64,000 bases of DNA from positions 14,481,663-14,545,662 of the forward strand of contig JADCRB010000016.1 in assembly GCA_021464245.1 (NCBI GenBank), in the 5' to 3' direction. Shown here one piece after another: positions 37,398-48,659 of this stretch (its first letter is position 1; each line of letters opens with the position of its first letter). The DNA comes from Carallia brachiata (Eukaryota; Streptophyta; Magnoliopsida; Malpighiales; Rhizophoraceae). The position numbers and the translations under genes are program-made. The notes under the pieces were generated by a model that was not told where the DNA came from, made no database searches, and saw only the letters and a program-made list of their open reading frames with translations.

Positions 37398-40124
37398 ATG
37401 GGTGGTGGGTTTAGGGTTTTGCATTTGGTGAGGCCATTCCTTGCGTTTCTGCCCGAAGTGCAGAGTGCTGACAGGAAGATTCCCTTTAGAGAGAAGGTCA
37501 TTTACACTGTGATTTCTCTCTTCATATTTCTGGTTTGCAGTCAGTTGCCACTTTATGGCATACATTCTACCACGGGCGCTGACCCGTTTTATTGGATGCG
37601 TGTTATTCTTGCTTCTAACCGCGGCACGGTCATGGAGCTTGGGATTACGCCAATTGTGACATCTGGACTGGTGATGCAACTGTTGGCCGGGTCTAAGATC
37701 ATTGAAGTCGACAACAGTGTTCGTGAGGATCGTGCACTCTTGTGAGTGATTCATTGCTGTTGTTTGAATAATGTGCATCTGTTCTATTGTGAGCTGCTGT
37801 GAATTGATTGGCAATGTTACTCTATTCCTATAGTCTGGATTAAAAGTTACGTTTACGCATCCTGCTACATGGTTGTTTCTTTGTTCTTTGCAAACTATTT
37901 TATTTATGCCTCATTCCTTGGTATTGATGCAAATATTTAAAATATAGAAGCTGATGATAACAGTAGTGTAACAGCAAGTTGCTGTGTTTGGTGCTGCTAT
38001 ATATCAATTTCATATTAAGTGGATGGTTTTGGAATTTATGATGACATAAGATCTTTTAGCTTGAGTAACAGAACGTTTGAGTGTTTTGTGCCGCTATTTG
38101 CCAATTTCTTATCATGTGAATAGTTTTTTGAGCTCATGATGGCATGAGATCGCTTTATAGTTTGGCTTTTTGAAGTCATTGAAATATGTCCTTCATGTAG
38201 ATAATACTCTGTTATGTGGAAATGTGCTTGAACTTTTTGGCATACTGCATTTATGCATGTTCAGTTTATGATTTAGGTGGGCTTTTTTAAAAAAAAAAAA
38301 ATTGGGTTTGCTTCTAAAATGGCTTTTGTATCAAGTTGTAATCTTATTATATATTCTGCTTATTTTGCAGAAATGGGGCGCAGAAACTGTTGGGGATCTT
38401 GATTGCTGTTGGTGAGGCTGTTGCTTATGTGCTATCTGGAATGTATGGTAGTGTCGTCAACTTGGTGTCGGAAATGCTATTCTTATCATTATTCAACTCT
38501 GCTTTGCTGGAATTATAGTTATATGCCTAGATGAACTTCTTCAGAAAGGTTATGGTCTAGGCTCTGGAATATCCTTGTTTATAGCTACCAATATCTGGTA
38601 AGCTACATAATGGTTTGGCTTCTAGCATTTCATACTTTGGGCTGTTGGTTCGCAGCTTTGTATCCTACACGGATCATCATCTTCTCTCGGTGTCCATGCA
38701 GTGAAAATATCATATGGAAAGCTTTTAGCCCCACAACTATCAACAGTGGCCGTGGTGCTGAGTTTGAGGGTGCTGTTATTGCCCTGTTCCACCTGCTGAT
38801 CACTAGAACAGATAAAGTTCGAGCTCTTCGAGAAGCTTTCTATCGGCAGAACCTTCCAAATGTTACTAATTTACTTGCAACTGTCTTGATCTTCCTCATT
38901 GTTATCTATTTCCAAGGTTTCCGCGTGGTTTTGCCAGTGAGGTCAAAGAATGCTCGTGGACAACAGGGCTCTTATCCAATTAAGCTTTTTTACACTTCCA
39001 ATATGCCGATTATTCTCCAATCTGCACTTGTTTCTAATCTTTATTTCATCTCTCAGGTACACACTTTTTATATGGATTGGCTACAATCTAGATTTTGCCT
39101 TTGCTTGGAGTGTAACAGTGTCTATTACATGCAGTTGCTGTATAGGAAGTTTAGCGGAAACTTCTTGATCAATCTGTTGGGAACATGGAAGGAATCTGAA
39201 TACAGTGGCCAGTTTGTCCCAGTTGGTGGTCTTGCGTACTACGTCACTGCACCTGCAAGGTGAAGTTGCATTTTCTTCTTTACTGTTGTTTATGTGGTTG
39301 CTGCGTCAATGTGATATGGCAGTCTAGAGAATTAAGATTATGGTGGCTATTAGTAATCCACCTTAATTATTTAGCAATCTTTAGTCCCTTTTTGCACTGA
39401 TGGCTTCTATTTATTGCAGTTTGGCAGACATGGCTGCCCACCCCTTCCACGCGCTCTTCTATTTGGTGTTCATGCTTACAGCCTGTGCACTGTTCTCGAA
39501 AACTTGGATTGAAGTTTCTGGTTCCTCTGCCAAAGATGTGGCTAAGCAACTCAAGGTATGTTGGGATAGGATTCTATTTCAATCACATTTATCAGAGTTG
39601 TTTACTAATTGTCCCTCCTTCTACTGTGAGCCCGAGTTTATTTGTACATAGATGTTCTGTTTGTTGCTATAGTCCTGAAGCGTTTTTTCAGTTGTTCGAA
39701 ATTCTAAATGTTTTCTGATTAATCTCAGAAATGTCAATAGTGTGCAAGAGTTGCTTTGTTTGATTGAGAAAGTTTGTTGTTATTTGCTGCATGCAGTCAA
39801 CTCACCTTTTTTGAGAGAACTGGTCATGAAAACTACTTCTCTCTCTCTTGGTATTATTTAACATTTGGTGCTTTTTTTATCTAGGAGCAAAATATGGTGA
39901 TGCCTGGACATCGTGATTCAAATTTACAGAAGGAACTGAATCGCTACATTCCAACAGCAGCTGCCTTTGGAGGAATGTGCATTGGTGCATTGACAGTTTT
40001 GGCAGATTTCATGGGGGCAATCGGCTCAGGAACTGGAATCTTGCTTGCTGTTACCATTATATACCAGTACTTTGAGACTTTTGAGAAAGAGAGAGCCAGC
40101 GAGCTTGGCTTCTTTGGCTTCTAG
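37398..40124 (+). CDS. SEC61A: SEC61 alpha, ER protein-translocation channel (one-base deletion)
   Basis: Pore-forming subunit of the heterotrimeric Sec61 translocon in the ER membrane; it moves nascent secretory proteins and inserts membrane proteins. Exons: 37398-37741, 38371-38597, 38702-39056, 39135-39259, 39420-39555, 39885-40124. It starts at [20 protein letters not shown] and ends [11 protein letters not shown], both typical of plant SEC61 alpha. Landmarks: the plug and first helices ([20 protein letters not shown]), [40 protein letters not shown] and [20 protein letters not shown]. Ten membrane segments are expected. One base is missing after 38455 (codon 143): GTC-GTCAACTT should read as SVSQL. 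The observed frame then meets TAG at 38516-38518, while the correct protein continues in another frame through intact exons. Adding one base gives 1428 nt, exactly 475 residues, the plant SEC61 alpha length. I treat it as a real gene with a sequence error; a recent pseudogene is the alternative. Confidence 0.93.
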
Positions 40125-43100
40125 ATCCTCTAGTCCTTGCTGAGGAATTTGTTGGCTGTCCAATGGGCTCATGCTGGGTTTTCATCAACTGAAAGGTGGA
40201 AGTACCTTTCAGTAGGAATCACCTTGTTAACACCCTATGGATCGAATTGTGAGCTCAAAATGGCAGTAGGGTTTGCAGTTTAGAAATTTCATTTGTTCTT
40301 TTAGTTCATGTAGAATCTTGTATGTAAGAGGCGCACGAGCAATGACAGGTTTTTGCCAAGAGGAACGCATGGAATGAGCTTTTTTATTATCTTCTGTTTC
40401 GGGTCCTACTTCTGCAGGAATATATGAACATGGAATTACAACTTCACTGTTGTTGAGGTGACGTTGAATGGGGAGACAATGTTGTAGAGAACGTTGTGGT
40501 TCCGTGTAGCAGCACATCTTTCACGACAATCTTTTCTCGTCAATTTGTTTCCATTCCCACGGAAGGAGAGAGGCCTTGCTAGGTCATTTGGGATTTCATT
40601 TCCCTTTACTACTTATCCGTAGTTTGTTTTTGTTGTGCGCTCAAAACAAGAGCGATAACATTGTGATCGAGGCCATTTGTTGGTATAAGGAACAGAAAAT
40701 ACATTTAGTTGGGTCATTCATCCGGGCTTGTGACTCTGGCCATGCCTGGGTTGGCAAGATTGGTTGGCTTGAGTTTATCTAGCAAGGGTAATTGGCTCAT
40801 CATAAGTAAAGGCGTAATGTAGTCATTCTATTAAAAATTAAGCGATTTAGGCCTCTAGCCCCGGTGAATCTTGTCGTATTATTATTTATTTTTTTTTGTT
40901 CGGAGCGGCAAGCAAAGGAGTTCATTAAACTAAAGATATAGTCATGTATAATATGGTTAGTTCAACTTGAGCTCATTGCACAAGCCACCACAATCCAAGC
41001 CCAGAACTTGCAACAGACACGGGACCATAGTTGGGCCGAAAGCCCAGGGAGAAACAAGCCCACATGACTAAAGGTACGGGCCTAAAGCCCAATAAACTGA
41101 GAAGCCAGAAGCCCAAAGCTTCCAAGCCTTCCACCATACACACGACGGTAAGAACCCATGACAAACCAGGGAGACGATGAAGTCCAGAGGACCAATGGCA
41201 GCAAGATGGCCATAGAAAACCAAACGCACGCCATAAATGCCAATGTCCCAAAGAAAAAGTGCATGAAGCAACCCAACAGCTAAGATCGTATTGAATTTTT
41301 TTTTTTTCATTTTAATATTAGTCAATTTAAAACATTTTAAACAAATGCATGTTTATAGTCTCTTATGTTTTTTTTTTTCGAGAATAAAAAAATATACAAT
41401 ATGGTTTTTCTTGTCAATTTATAATCTATATGGTTAACTATAATAATATATTGAAAGATTAAAAATATACAATTAACAATAATAATAATACAATAAATGC
41501 AAAGATTGGTAAACGAATTTACATTAAATGCAAAGATTGGGAATCATGCGTTAAAAGAAAAAAAGAAAAGAAAAGAAAACCAAAATAAAAGATAGCATAC
41601 AGCTGATTCCCCAAAGGTAGAAAATGTTCATTAGTGACCAAATAGATTCCCTAATCAAGGTCCTTAGGCATGCAATTGTTTCCAATTTATCACAATATTC
41701 TGTGATTTTTTGAGTTTTTAAAACATGGACCCACACACCGAAAAAAACAAGAGCGAACAAGATCGCAATTTGCTAGTTAACTTTCTTAGCAATGATGGTT
41801 AAGTCCTAGGAGGATGAATTTAAAGCTTATTTTGTTTCTATTTTGGCAACTTTAGTTGGGTTTGGATTTTTTTTTTTTTTCTTTTTTCCTCGTTGCTTTT
41901 ACAAATTAGCTGAAAATGCTGACCGTCTCCTCTCAAGTTCTTATGTATGAGGACCTCATGCTCATTTTAGCCCAACAAAGGTACCCAAAAGTGTGCTGAA
42001 AGTACTATGGAATATGGATTAAAGTCTTGCCAAAGCACTTTGAGGTAGCAAGTACACTTTGTTCACAGCCTCTTTTCCACTCTTTGCTGCCTTCCTCTTT
42101 ATTCTTTCGGCCTCCAGTTGTTTTCATTTTCAATTGATAAGCTTATGACAGGTCTTTTGATTTTTTAGTTTGATCCCCTTGACCATCCCCGTTATGCATA
42201 CATTTTATTAGGAGTCCTTTTGTAAGCAGGCAATTAGTGTGGTCTTCCTCGTTCAAGCTAAGATTTGCTCATTCATCATTTCTTCCTGCAAGCAATATGA
42301 AGTAGTAAAACTTAGAATATTGATCCGTCCCGTCTTCAATTAGAATTCACATTTTTGATATATTCAATGAGAATTCATCATACTTCATTAATTCTCGCTT
42401 TATGTCTATGACCGAACTTACCACCTAAATACCAAGTAGTGCAGCACAGAAATCAATTTAGAGAAATATAAATGATAGAAGAGATCGATGTTGGGGCTGT
42501 TTCTCAAAGGCTATGATCTTCCAATTTTTCTCGCAGTCCTAGTCAATCTACGTCCTAAAGGGGTTTCCAATTTCCAAGTTACGCCTCGGTGAAGCATGTA
42601 AGCATTTGCAATGAGTAGCATCTGGTGTTGGATCTCGTAGGACTGCAAATCACATCATTGGTTAGAGCTTCATTATTGAATGAGTTGGATTTAATTGATG
42701 CGTTTCAAATGTAATCGCACCGTACATTATCATAATAGTTATATACACATTTGTATTTTATCGTTAATTGTAATAATTTATTGAAACATAAAAAAATTTT
42801 TAACCAATAATTATAGTAATGTAATATATGGATCCAAAATTAGGACCAGTAAAAATCTAACTTTTTCATATTAGTTGCAAAATTTTGGCTAAACTTGGAA
42901 CAGGTCTTTGTCAGAATGTTAGTAAGGGTGTAGGTAAGTTGGCCTTGTTTCGACCAAATGCGGAACAAAATTCCTTAAACTCAATCTCCGGCTTCAAGAA
43001 CTAATCAAGTACTGAAGTCAAGGTCAATCCATACAATGTATAAATAGTGTTGCTCTTGAGTATAAAGTGTAGACTTCAAATAACATGCAATTTTTTATTC

Positions 43101-43254
43101 TTTGGAATTTTTGTTTAAATCTAATCAACCAAAACATAATTATTTATTTTATGTGTATAAGTTTCAGTGCACCAAATATTTTCGATATAGAAATGTGAGC
43201 TGACTTGGAGTGGGTTTAAGGTTTTACAGGATATATCTGAAGGAGAGGAGTAAC
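40125..43254. other. SEC61 alpha 3' flank and gene-poor DNA
   Basis: The first few hundred bases should be the SEC61 alpha 3' UTR. Beyond that no gene was recognised. The 40980-41280 segment is relatively GC-rich but has only short overlapping open frames. A direct repeat AAATGCAAAGATTGG occurs near 41496 and 41526. Confidence 0.5.
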
Positions 43255-44226
43255 TAAGACTGCAAACGAGTCGATATGTTCGTTGAAAGTTCGGTGGCTT
43301 AACTCGGTAAAAGTTCGGCTCGAACTCATTCATTTACTAAACAAGCGATACACGAGTCTAAAAGTAAAGCTCGTTTAATAAACGAGTCGAGCCTGAATAG
43401 AGGTAGGCTCAACTCGATTCAAACTCGTGAACAGTTAGTTAAAAGCTCGTTTAGAGTTCGATGAATATATTATTAGTAATTCGTTTAATATATATCGTTA
43501 TAAACTTATTTAATATATTAATAACACTTAATTGTATCATTTACTTTTAGTATAAATAGTTACCAATTTAGTGTTATATCTTTTATTTCATATATAGTTA
43601 TTTGAACAAAATTTATACGTGATTAGAACTATAAGTAAGTCAATACTTTTGTTAAAAGTTTGGTGACTTAATTTGGTAAAAACTTGATTAAAACTCATTC
43701 GTTTAATTAAACAAGTGATACATCAGTTTAAATTCAAAATTCATTTAATAAATAAACCGAGTATAAGTAAAGATAAGTTTAGTTAAACTCATAAATAGTT
43801 CATTTAAGAATTTATCTACATAATAATTAAAAAACACTCATTTATTATGTTATAAAAATAATTTCATTAAACCCATTTTCAAAATTATATATTACATATA
43901 TTTACATTTTTACATTAAAATTGAACATTTATTTTTAATTATTTAATTTTATTTAAATAAATGATTTTTATCCTTTTATTTTATGTATAATAATAAAATT
44001 TTTTAATTTTAATTATTTTATTAGTATTATAAAATTAAATGATATAGTTCGTTAAAAATTCAAAAACTCGGTTCGATATATGTAAGTTCGGCTTGAGACT
44101 CGGCTCGTCTCGTTCGTAAACGATACTGATACCGAGTTTCATTTTTAAGCTCGTTTAATAAACGAGCCAACACCCGAACCTAGCCAAGCTCGGCTCGGCT
44201 CGGCTCGTCGCTCGTTTGCAATCCTA
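43255..44226. mobile_element. hAT-like non-autonomous transposon with 8-bp target duplication
   Basis: Ends: TAAGACTGCAAACGAG on the left and CTCGTTTGCAATCCTA on the right, inverted copies matching at 14 of 16 positions. The direct repeat GGAGTAAC flanks it exactly (43247-43254 and 44227-44234). An 8-bp duplication and short terminal repeats are hallmarks of hAT transposons. Subterminal regions are packed with GCTCG/CGAGC motifs (for example CGGCTCGGCTCGGCTCG near 44191). There is no transposase, so it depends on another element for movement. The interior holds a decayed second copy of the left end (see 43622-43810). Confidence 0.82.
43622..43810 (+). repeat. C/G-depleted internal copy of the hAT-like left end
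   Basis: This segment aligns with 43255-43445 of the same element, but most CG dinucleotides are now TG or CA. Examples are CGAGTCGATATGTTCGTTG against TAAGTCAATACTTTTGTTA, and TTCGGTGGCTTAACTCGG against TTTGGTGACTTAATTTGG. It is either an older nested insertion or an internal duplication that underwent long methylation-driven decay. Confidence 0.6.
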
Positions 44227-45064
44227 GGAGTAACAGTTACAATGCCTCCAATCTGCAGTGAATCCCAGACCTATGCCTTATCTTCTCTCTAGACTTTAAG
44301 GAGATTTCTAATGTATATATATCTGAAGGAAAAATAAAGCTTAAGTATCAATTGATTTCAAACGATAAGAATTTTTGTTCAAACTTATCGTGAAGCCTTT
44401 TTCCAAGAAAAAAATAAAAAAGCAAAATCCTGAGGCCCCACGAACAACAATGGCCTTTGGCCTCAGATATAAAGGAGCAATTGAGAAAAGCAAAGCTGCT
44501 GTCTAAATCGACGAGGCTTGTTGGGTTTTTGAATCTTTGGTGGCTGACTCATAGTTGGCATGGAAATAAAGTCATGGGATGACCTCTTGTTTTGCACTGT
44601 GGCACTAGCTAACAGTCATGGTTACGTACATAAGATCTTTTTTTTTTTGGGAGAATTTTGGCGCTATAAAGGCACACTTGCTCCTCCACAAGCCGCCCAT
44701 TGGGCGGCCCTTACACGGTAGGCAGGACAGAGCTGGACATTCTTCATCGTACTCATCGGAATATTTTTCTGTCGATAAAATGAAAAAGTGTAGTAAACGT
44801 TTCTATAATTTCAACAGTGAGTATTACACTTATATTCACAAAGAATGTAAAAATTTCAAATAGTTACGAGATATATAATATTTGATTATATATATATTTA
44901 ATCTCATTAGATATGGTAACATTTTTTAAACTCAAGATTTTCAGTTATTAGAATATTGGATATAATAATCCACAACTAAACCTTGGCACTTGTAAAACGC
45001 TGCCTAATTTACTATGTTATGTCTACGCTATCCAGTCCAGCAAAAATCTGCACTGCAATTTGCA
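44227..45064. other. Intergenic, no gene seen
   Basis: AT-rich DNA between the hAT-like element and the retroposon-like insertion. There are only short open frames and a T11 tract near 44638. Confidence 0.45.
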
Positions 45065-45083
45065 AGCAACGAATTCGTCGCTG

Positions 45084-45862
45084 CCCCCTCGGCGTGGGCG
45101 AGGTGGTGACAGGGCTTGGGTGAGGGGTAGCAGCGTTAAAAAAATAGAAAATTTCAGTTAATTGAAAAAATTAAATTAAATTTTCAGTTAGTCAAATTAA
45201 TTTTATATTCAATTAACCGAATCGAATAAAAATTAAAAATTTCAATTCAATTTCAATTTTCAATGTTAAAAAAAATCATAATTAATTGAACCAAACCAAA
45301 ATGATATTATGTATTATTTTTTTTTAATAATAGAAAAAAATTACTAAGATAATAGAAAAAAATTACTAATACAACAATTATTAACAAATAAATATTAATA
45401 AAATATTATTAGATCTCAAATAATTATTTGTTTATTTTTTATATGTAATAATAGTAATATATATGAAAAATATTTTTTTACATTTAACTATAATTTCAAA
45501 TTCTTTGTTATTAAATTCAGTTAATTAAATAATTAATTGAAACTGAACTGAAATTTTCAGTTAATCAAATTTTAGTGAACCGAATTTTCAATTTGAGAAT
45601 AATTTTCAATTTTGTATAATAAAAAATTTTAATTTAAGAACAGTTATGATAATTTAATTCAGTTAATTGAACCGTAAATATCCTTTAGTGAGGAGGGATT
45701 CAAACCTCCTTACCCCTAAAATCCTTCAATAATTTAAAGGTTGCTCATTTTAAGTGAGTAAGGGTGCTTGCACTCCGTGCAGTATCTTCTAATTCTCATT
45801 TCTCCGTCTTTTCTGACAACTAACTGATTAACTGGTAACATTTAAATGTGTCAAAAAAAAAA
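45084..45862 (+). mobile_element. Retroposon-like insertion with target duplication and poly(A) end
   Basis: The direct repeats AGCAACGAATTCGTCGCTG (45065-45083) and AGCAACGAATTCATTGCTG (45863-45881) match at 17 of 19 positions and bracket 779 bp. The insert ends TGTGTC followed by about 11 A directly before the right repeat, which is the signature of target-primed reverse transcription. It begins GC-rich (CCCCCTCGGCGTGGGCGAGG), then carries many TCAGTTAATTGA-type motifs, and has a box-B-like sequence on the minus strand near 45690. No open frame is present. It may be a composite of nested repeats. Confidence 0.6.
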
Positions 45863-46885
45863 AGCAACGAATTCATTGCTGTTTAGTTTACACTTTTTTA
45901 TCACTTTATAAGGTATATATTTATGGGGAAAAAAAATCTCGACTTAGGTATCCTTACGTATAAATTTATGGGAAAAAAAAAACTCACCTCACCTTTGGGA
46001 AAAAAAAAAAAAAAACACTCACCAGTAAGATATACGCAGCATACTTTGTTGTCGCAAAGAAAAAAAAAAAGAAGTTTGATTTTAATTACAACTCCGACAA
46101 TGACCTTCAAATTACAATAAACTAACTTACTGTTACAATAAAACTCTCCCCCTCCAAGTAAAGTGTCATTATTTTCAAATTATAATTATCCTTTATTAAT
46201 TAGTTGTTAGTCACTAACTATTAACAAAAACAAACAAATATAAGAACAAACATATGTTTCAAAACAGCAAATAAAGTATACTGTCACTTCCTTTAAAAGA
46301 AATGTGAGTCTCCACAAGACCAATTATGCACCATGTAAGAATAGCTACTTAATTGCAGATATCATCTTTTGATGAAAAGGAAAATCGAATACCGTGGCTT
46401 ATATTTTCGGTGCATTTCTAAAGCAAAAATCTTTTGAATTCATTCTTGCTATACAGCAGTCACTAGAAAAGAAAATTTAGCAAAGAGTTATAGTTTAATT
46501 GGTACTAAAGTCATCTTTAGAATTAAAAATCTCGAATTCGAGTTTTAGTTGGAACTAGTTAATAAAATTAAAAAAAAAACAAATTTACGTTGACCCAAAA
46601 AAAAAAATCAGGGGAAAAGCAAATCTTACTTGTTGAATATCTTCCGGTTTCATATTTGGTTCTGTAGTTTACTTTTTCACCTCAACCTTTTCATCTCTTT
46701 TACGCCTATAATATAATGCAATGAAAATCTTTTAGTTTTTTCTTTTTTTGGAAAAATTCCTTTTCTTTTTAAACCCGACAAGAAAAAGTGATTTATGATA
46801 ATTTGCATAATTTCAAAATCACAACTGATTAAGTGGACAAAAATAAATTCAAATTTGATGAATTGTCATTTGAGTTTGTCAATTT

Positions 46886-46945
46886 AGTGGTTTGTGCATT
46901 CTTTTCAAAAAAGAAAAAAAAAAAAAACAGTGGTCTGTGCATTCT
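46886..46945 (+). mobile_element. Orphan poly(A) insertion with 17-bp target duplication
   Basis: AGTGGTTTGTGCATTCT (46886-46902) and AGTGGTCTGTGCATTCT (46929-46945) match at 16 of 17 positions and enclose a 26-bp A-rich insert beginning TTTC. Confidence 0.6.
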
Positions 46946-47934
46946 AATGAATGACGCGTAATCTAATAGTAAGAAAAATTTTGCTATGATTATTGTCCAA
47001 GTTTTCTGCTTTAAGGAGTAAAATCTCAATGGATTTAAGAAAGCTTGAAATCGGCGTACATATTACGGTTCCATGAAATCCTGTAGCTAAGAAATTCTTC
47101 TCCCTGTTTTTTTTTTTTTTTTAAGTGAATAAGATTTTCAGAAATAGTAGGGCCTAGTAGGTACACAAAACTTCTGTACTTGAAGTCGCGAAGAGAATAA
47201 AAGAAAAACAAAGTGGCTAAGAAATTTTTTAAAAGAAAAGCTGCTTAGATATGCAATGTTAGGTATAAAGTTAGTACATGAAATATAAAACTATTAAATT
47301 GTAAAAAATATATTGAAATTTGACAAAAAAAATAAATAAATTGTTAGATTAATGTGTATCTTTCACGTATACAGATTGTATAGTCGAGTTGTTGTGCCCA
47401 TTTTATAATTTCATTCTTAGTTTGGCAGTCAAACAAGAATTGTCATGGGAATTTTTTGCATTAATGCCTGGGAGAATTTAATAAATAGTTCGTATCCAAA
47501 GTCTCTCAATAATTTAAGTTTTTATATGGAAACTTGACATAATATCAAACTATTAATTTATACAAGTAGATTAAGGGCAAGCCAACATAGTCTTATAAAT
47601 ATATTTTTGAGCTAGGTCATTTGATGTTAAGAAATTTTCCGCTTTTTCAAAGCAACAAAGGAATCTTTAATCGTGGTTTACATTCACATCCAGTTCAAAC
47701 TCATCAATTTAGGCAGTTTCTTAGACCGGATTAAGTTCGCCAAATTGAGGGGTTTAATGCACACCCCTAAATCAAGTAATGGTAGAGAGAGGCAAAACTG
47801 ATCTTAGAGGGAAAATAACAAAACATGTTTCCTCTCCGAAGTTTTTTGTTCTTCATTCTTTCTTCTTTTAATTTTTTGTTTTTCCTTTCTAGGGATTTTT
47901 TTATATTTTTTCTTCTTGCTCCAAAAAAAAAAAT

Positions 47935-47963
47935 AAAATAATAATAATAATAATAATAATAAT
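47935..47963. repeat. (AAT)n microsatellite
   Basis: About nine AAT units following an A-rich run. Confidence 0.8.
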
Positions 47964-48600
47964 GGACTAGGAGTTGCTTGTTTCTCAATTTACGCAGCTA
48001 CGCAAAGTATATGCAAACCATCGTAACCAACACCTTGCATTTCGTAGAAGCTATGAAGTATTTGGAGAACATAATTATGCTATGAGCAATGATACATTAT
48101 AATATGTCTTCCCATTAGCTACAACCATCTAGTAATCAATTATTTCTACGCATGATCAGTACTCGAGCAATTGACTGTCTTCATATTAACGTCTTGCAAT
48201 AATTAATTAATTCCTACTCGACGGTAATAAGATTGTTTAAACTTTTATAACAAGGAACCTAAATTGTTCTCATACGTAGAAATATGGTCACAGTGTATGC
48301 AGATTGTGTAATCGTTAAGATGAAAGGCAACATTTTTGGTTTTGTACTCATATATATATATGATTATATGCTAGAAGTTGCATGCTAGGAAAGGATAATG
48401 AAAAGGTGGATATATATAAGGATATGTAAATGCTCATTAATCCTAATGTGAGCTGAGTCAGCGATTATTTTGTTATATTGACGCCTCTTATTAATTGTCT
48501 CCGTAATCAAACTCACATCATTTACGTGTGAATACATTGTCATCTCCTACTAATTTATAACTTGATGCTTATAATTTTACAAGAACAAGACTGCGCACTT

Positions 48601-48659
48601 TAATAGTAACATGTTTTTTTTTTGTCCACTAGAAGGCCCAAAAATAATAGTAACATGTT
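48601..48659 (-). mobile_element. Short poly(T) insertion with 15-bp target duplication
   Basis: TAATAGTAACATGTT is repeated perfectly at 48601-48615 and 48645-48659. The 29-bp insert is T8 followed by GTCCACTAGAAGGCCCAAAA. Reversed, it ends in a poly(A) tract, consistent with a strongly truncated retroposon. Confidence 0.65.

Noticed and set aside
41068..41325. Overlapping minus-strand open frames rich in Leu and Trp
   Set aside because: Three overlapping frames of similar length with no splice context or known motif; chance open frames in a locally GC-rich stretch.
45901..46120. Open frames on both strands over A-rich runs near 46 kb
   Set aside because: Lys-rich or Phe-rich translations of homopolymer runs; low complexity, not coding.
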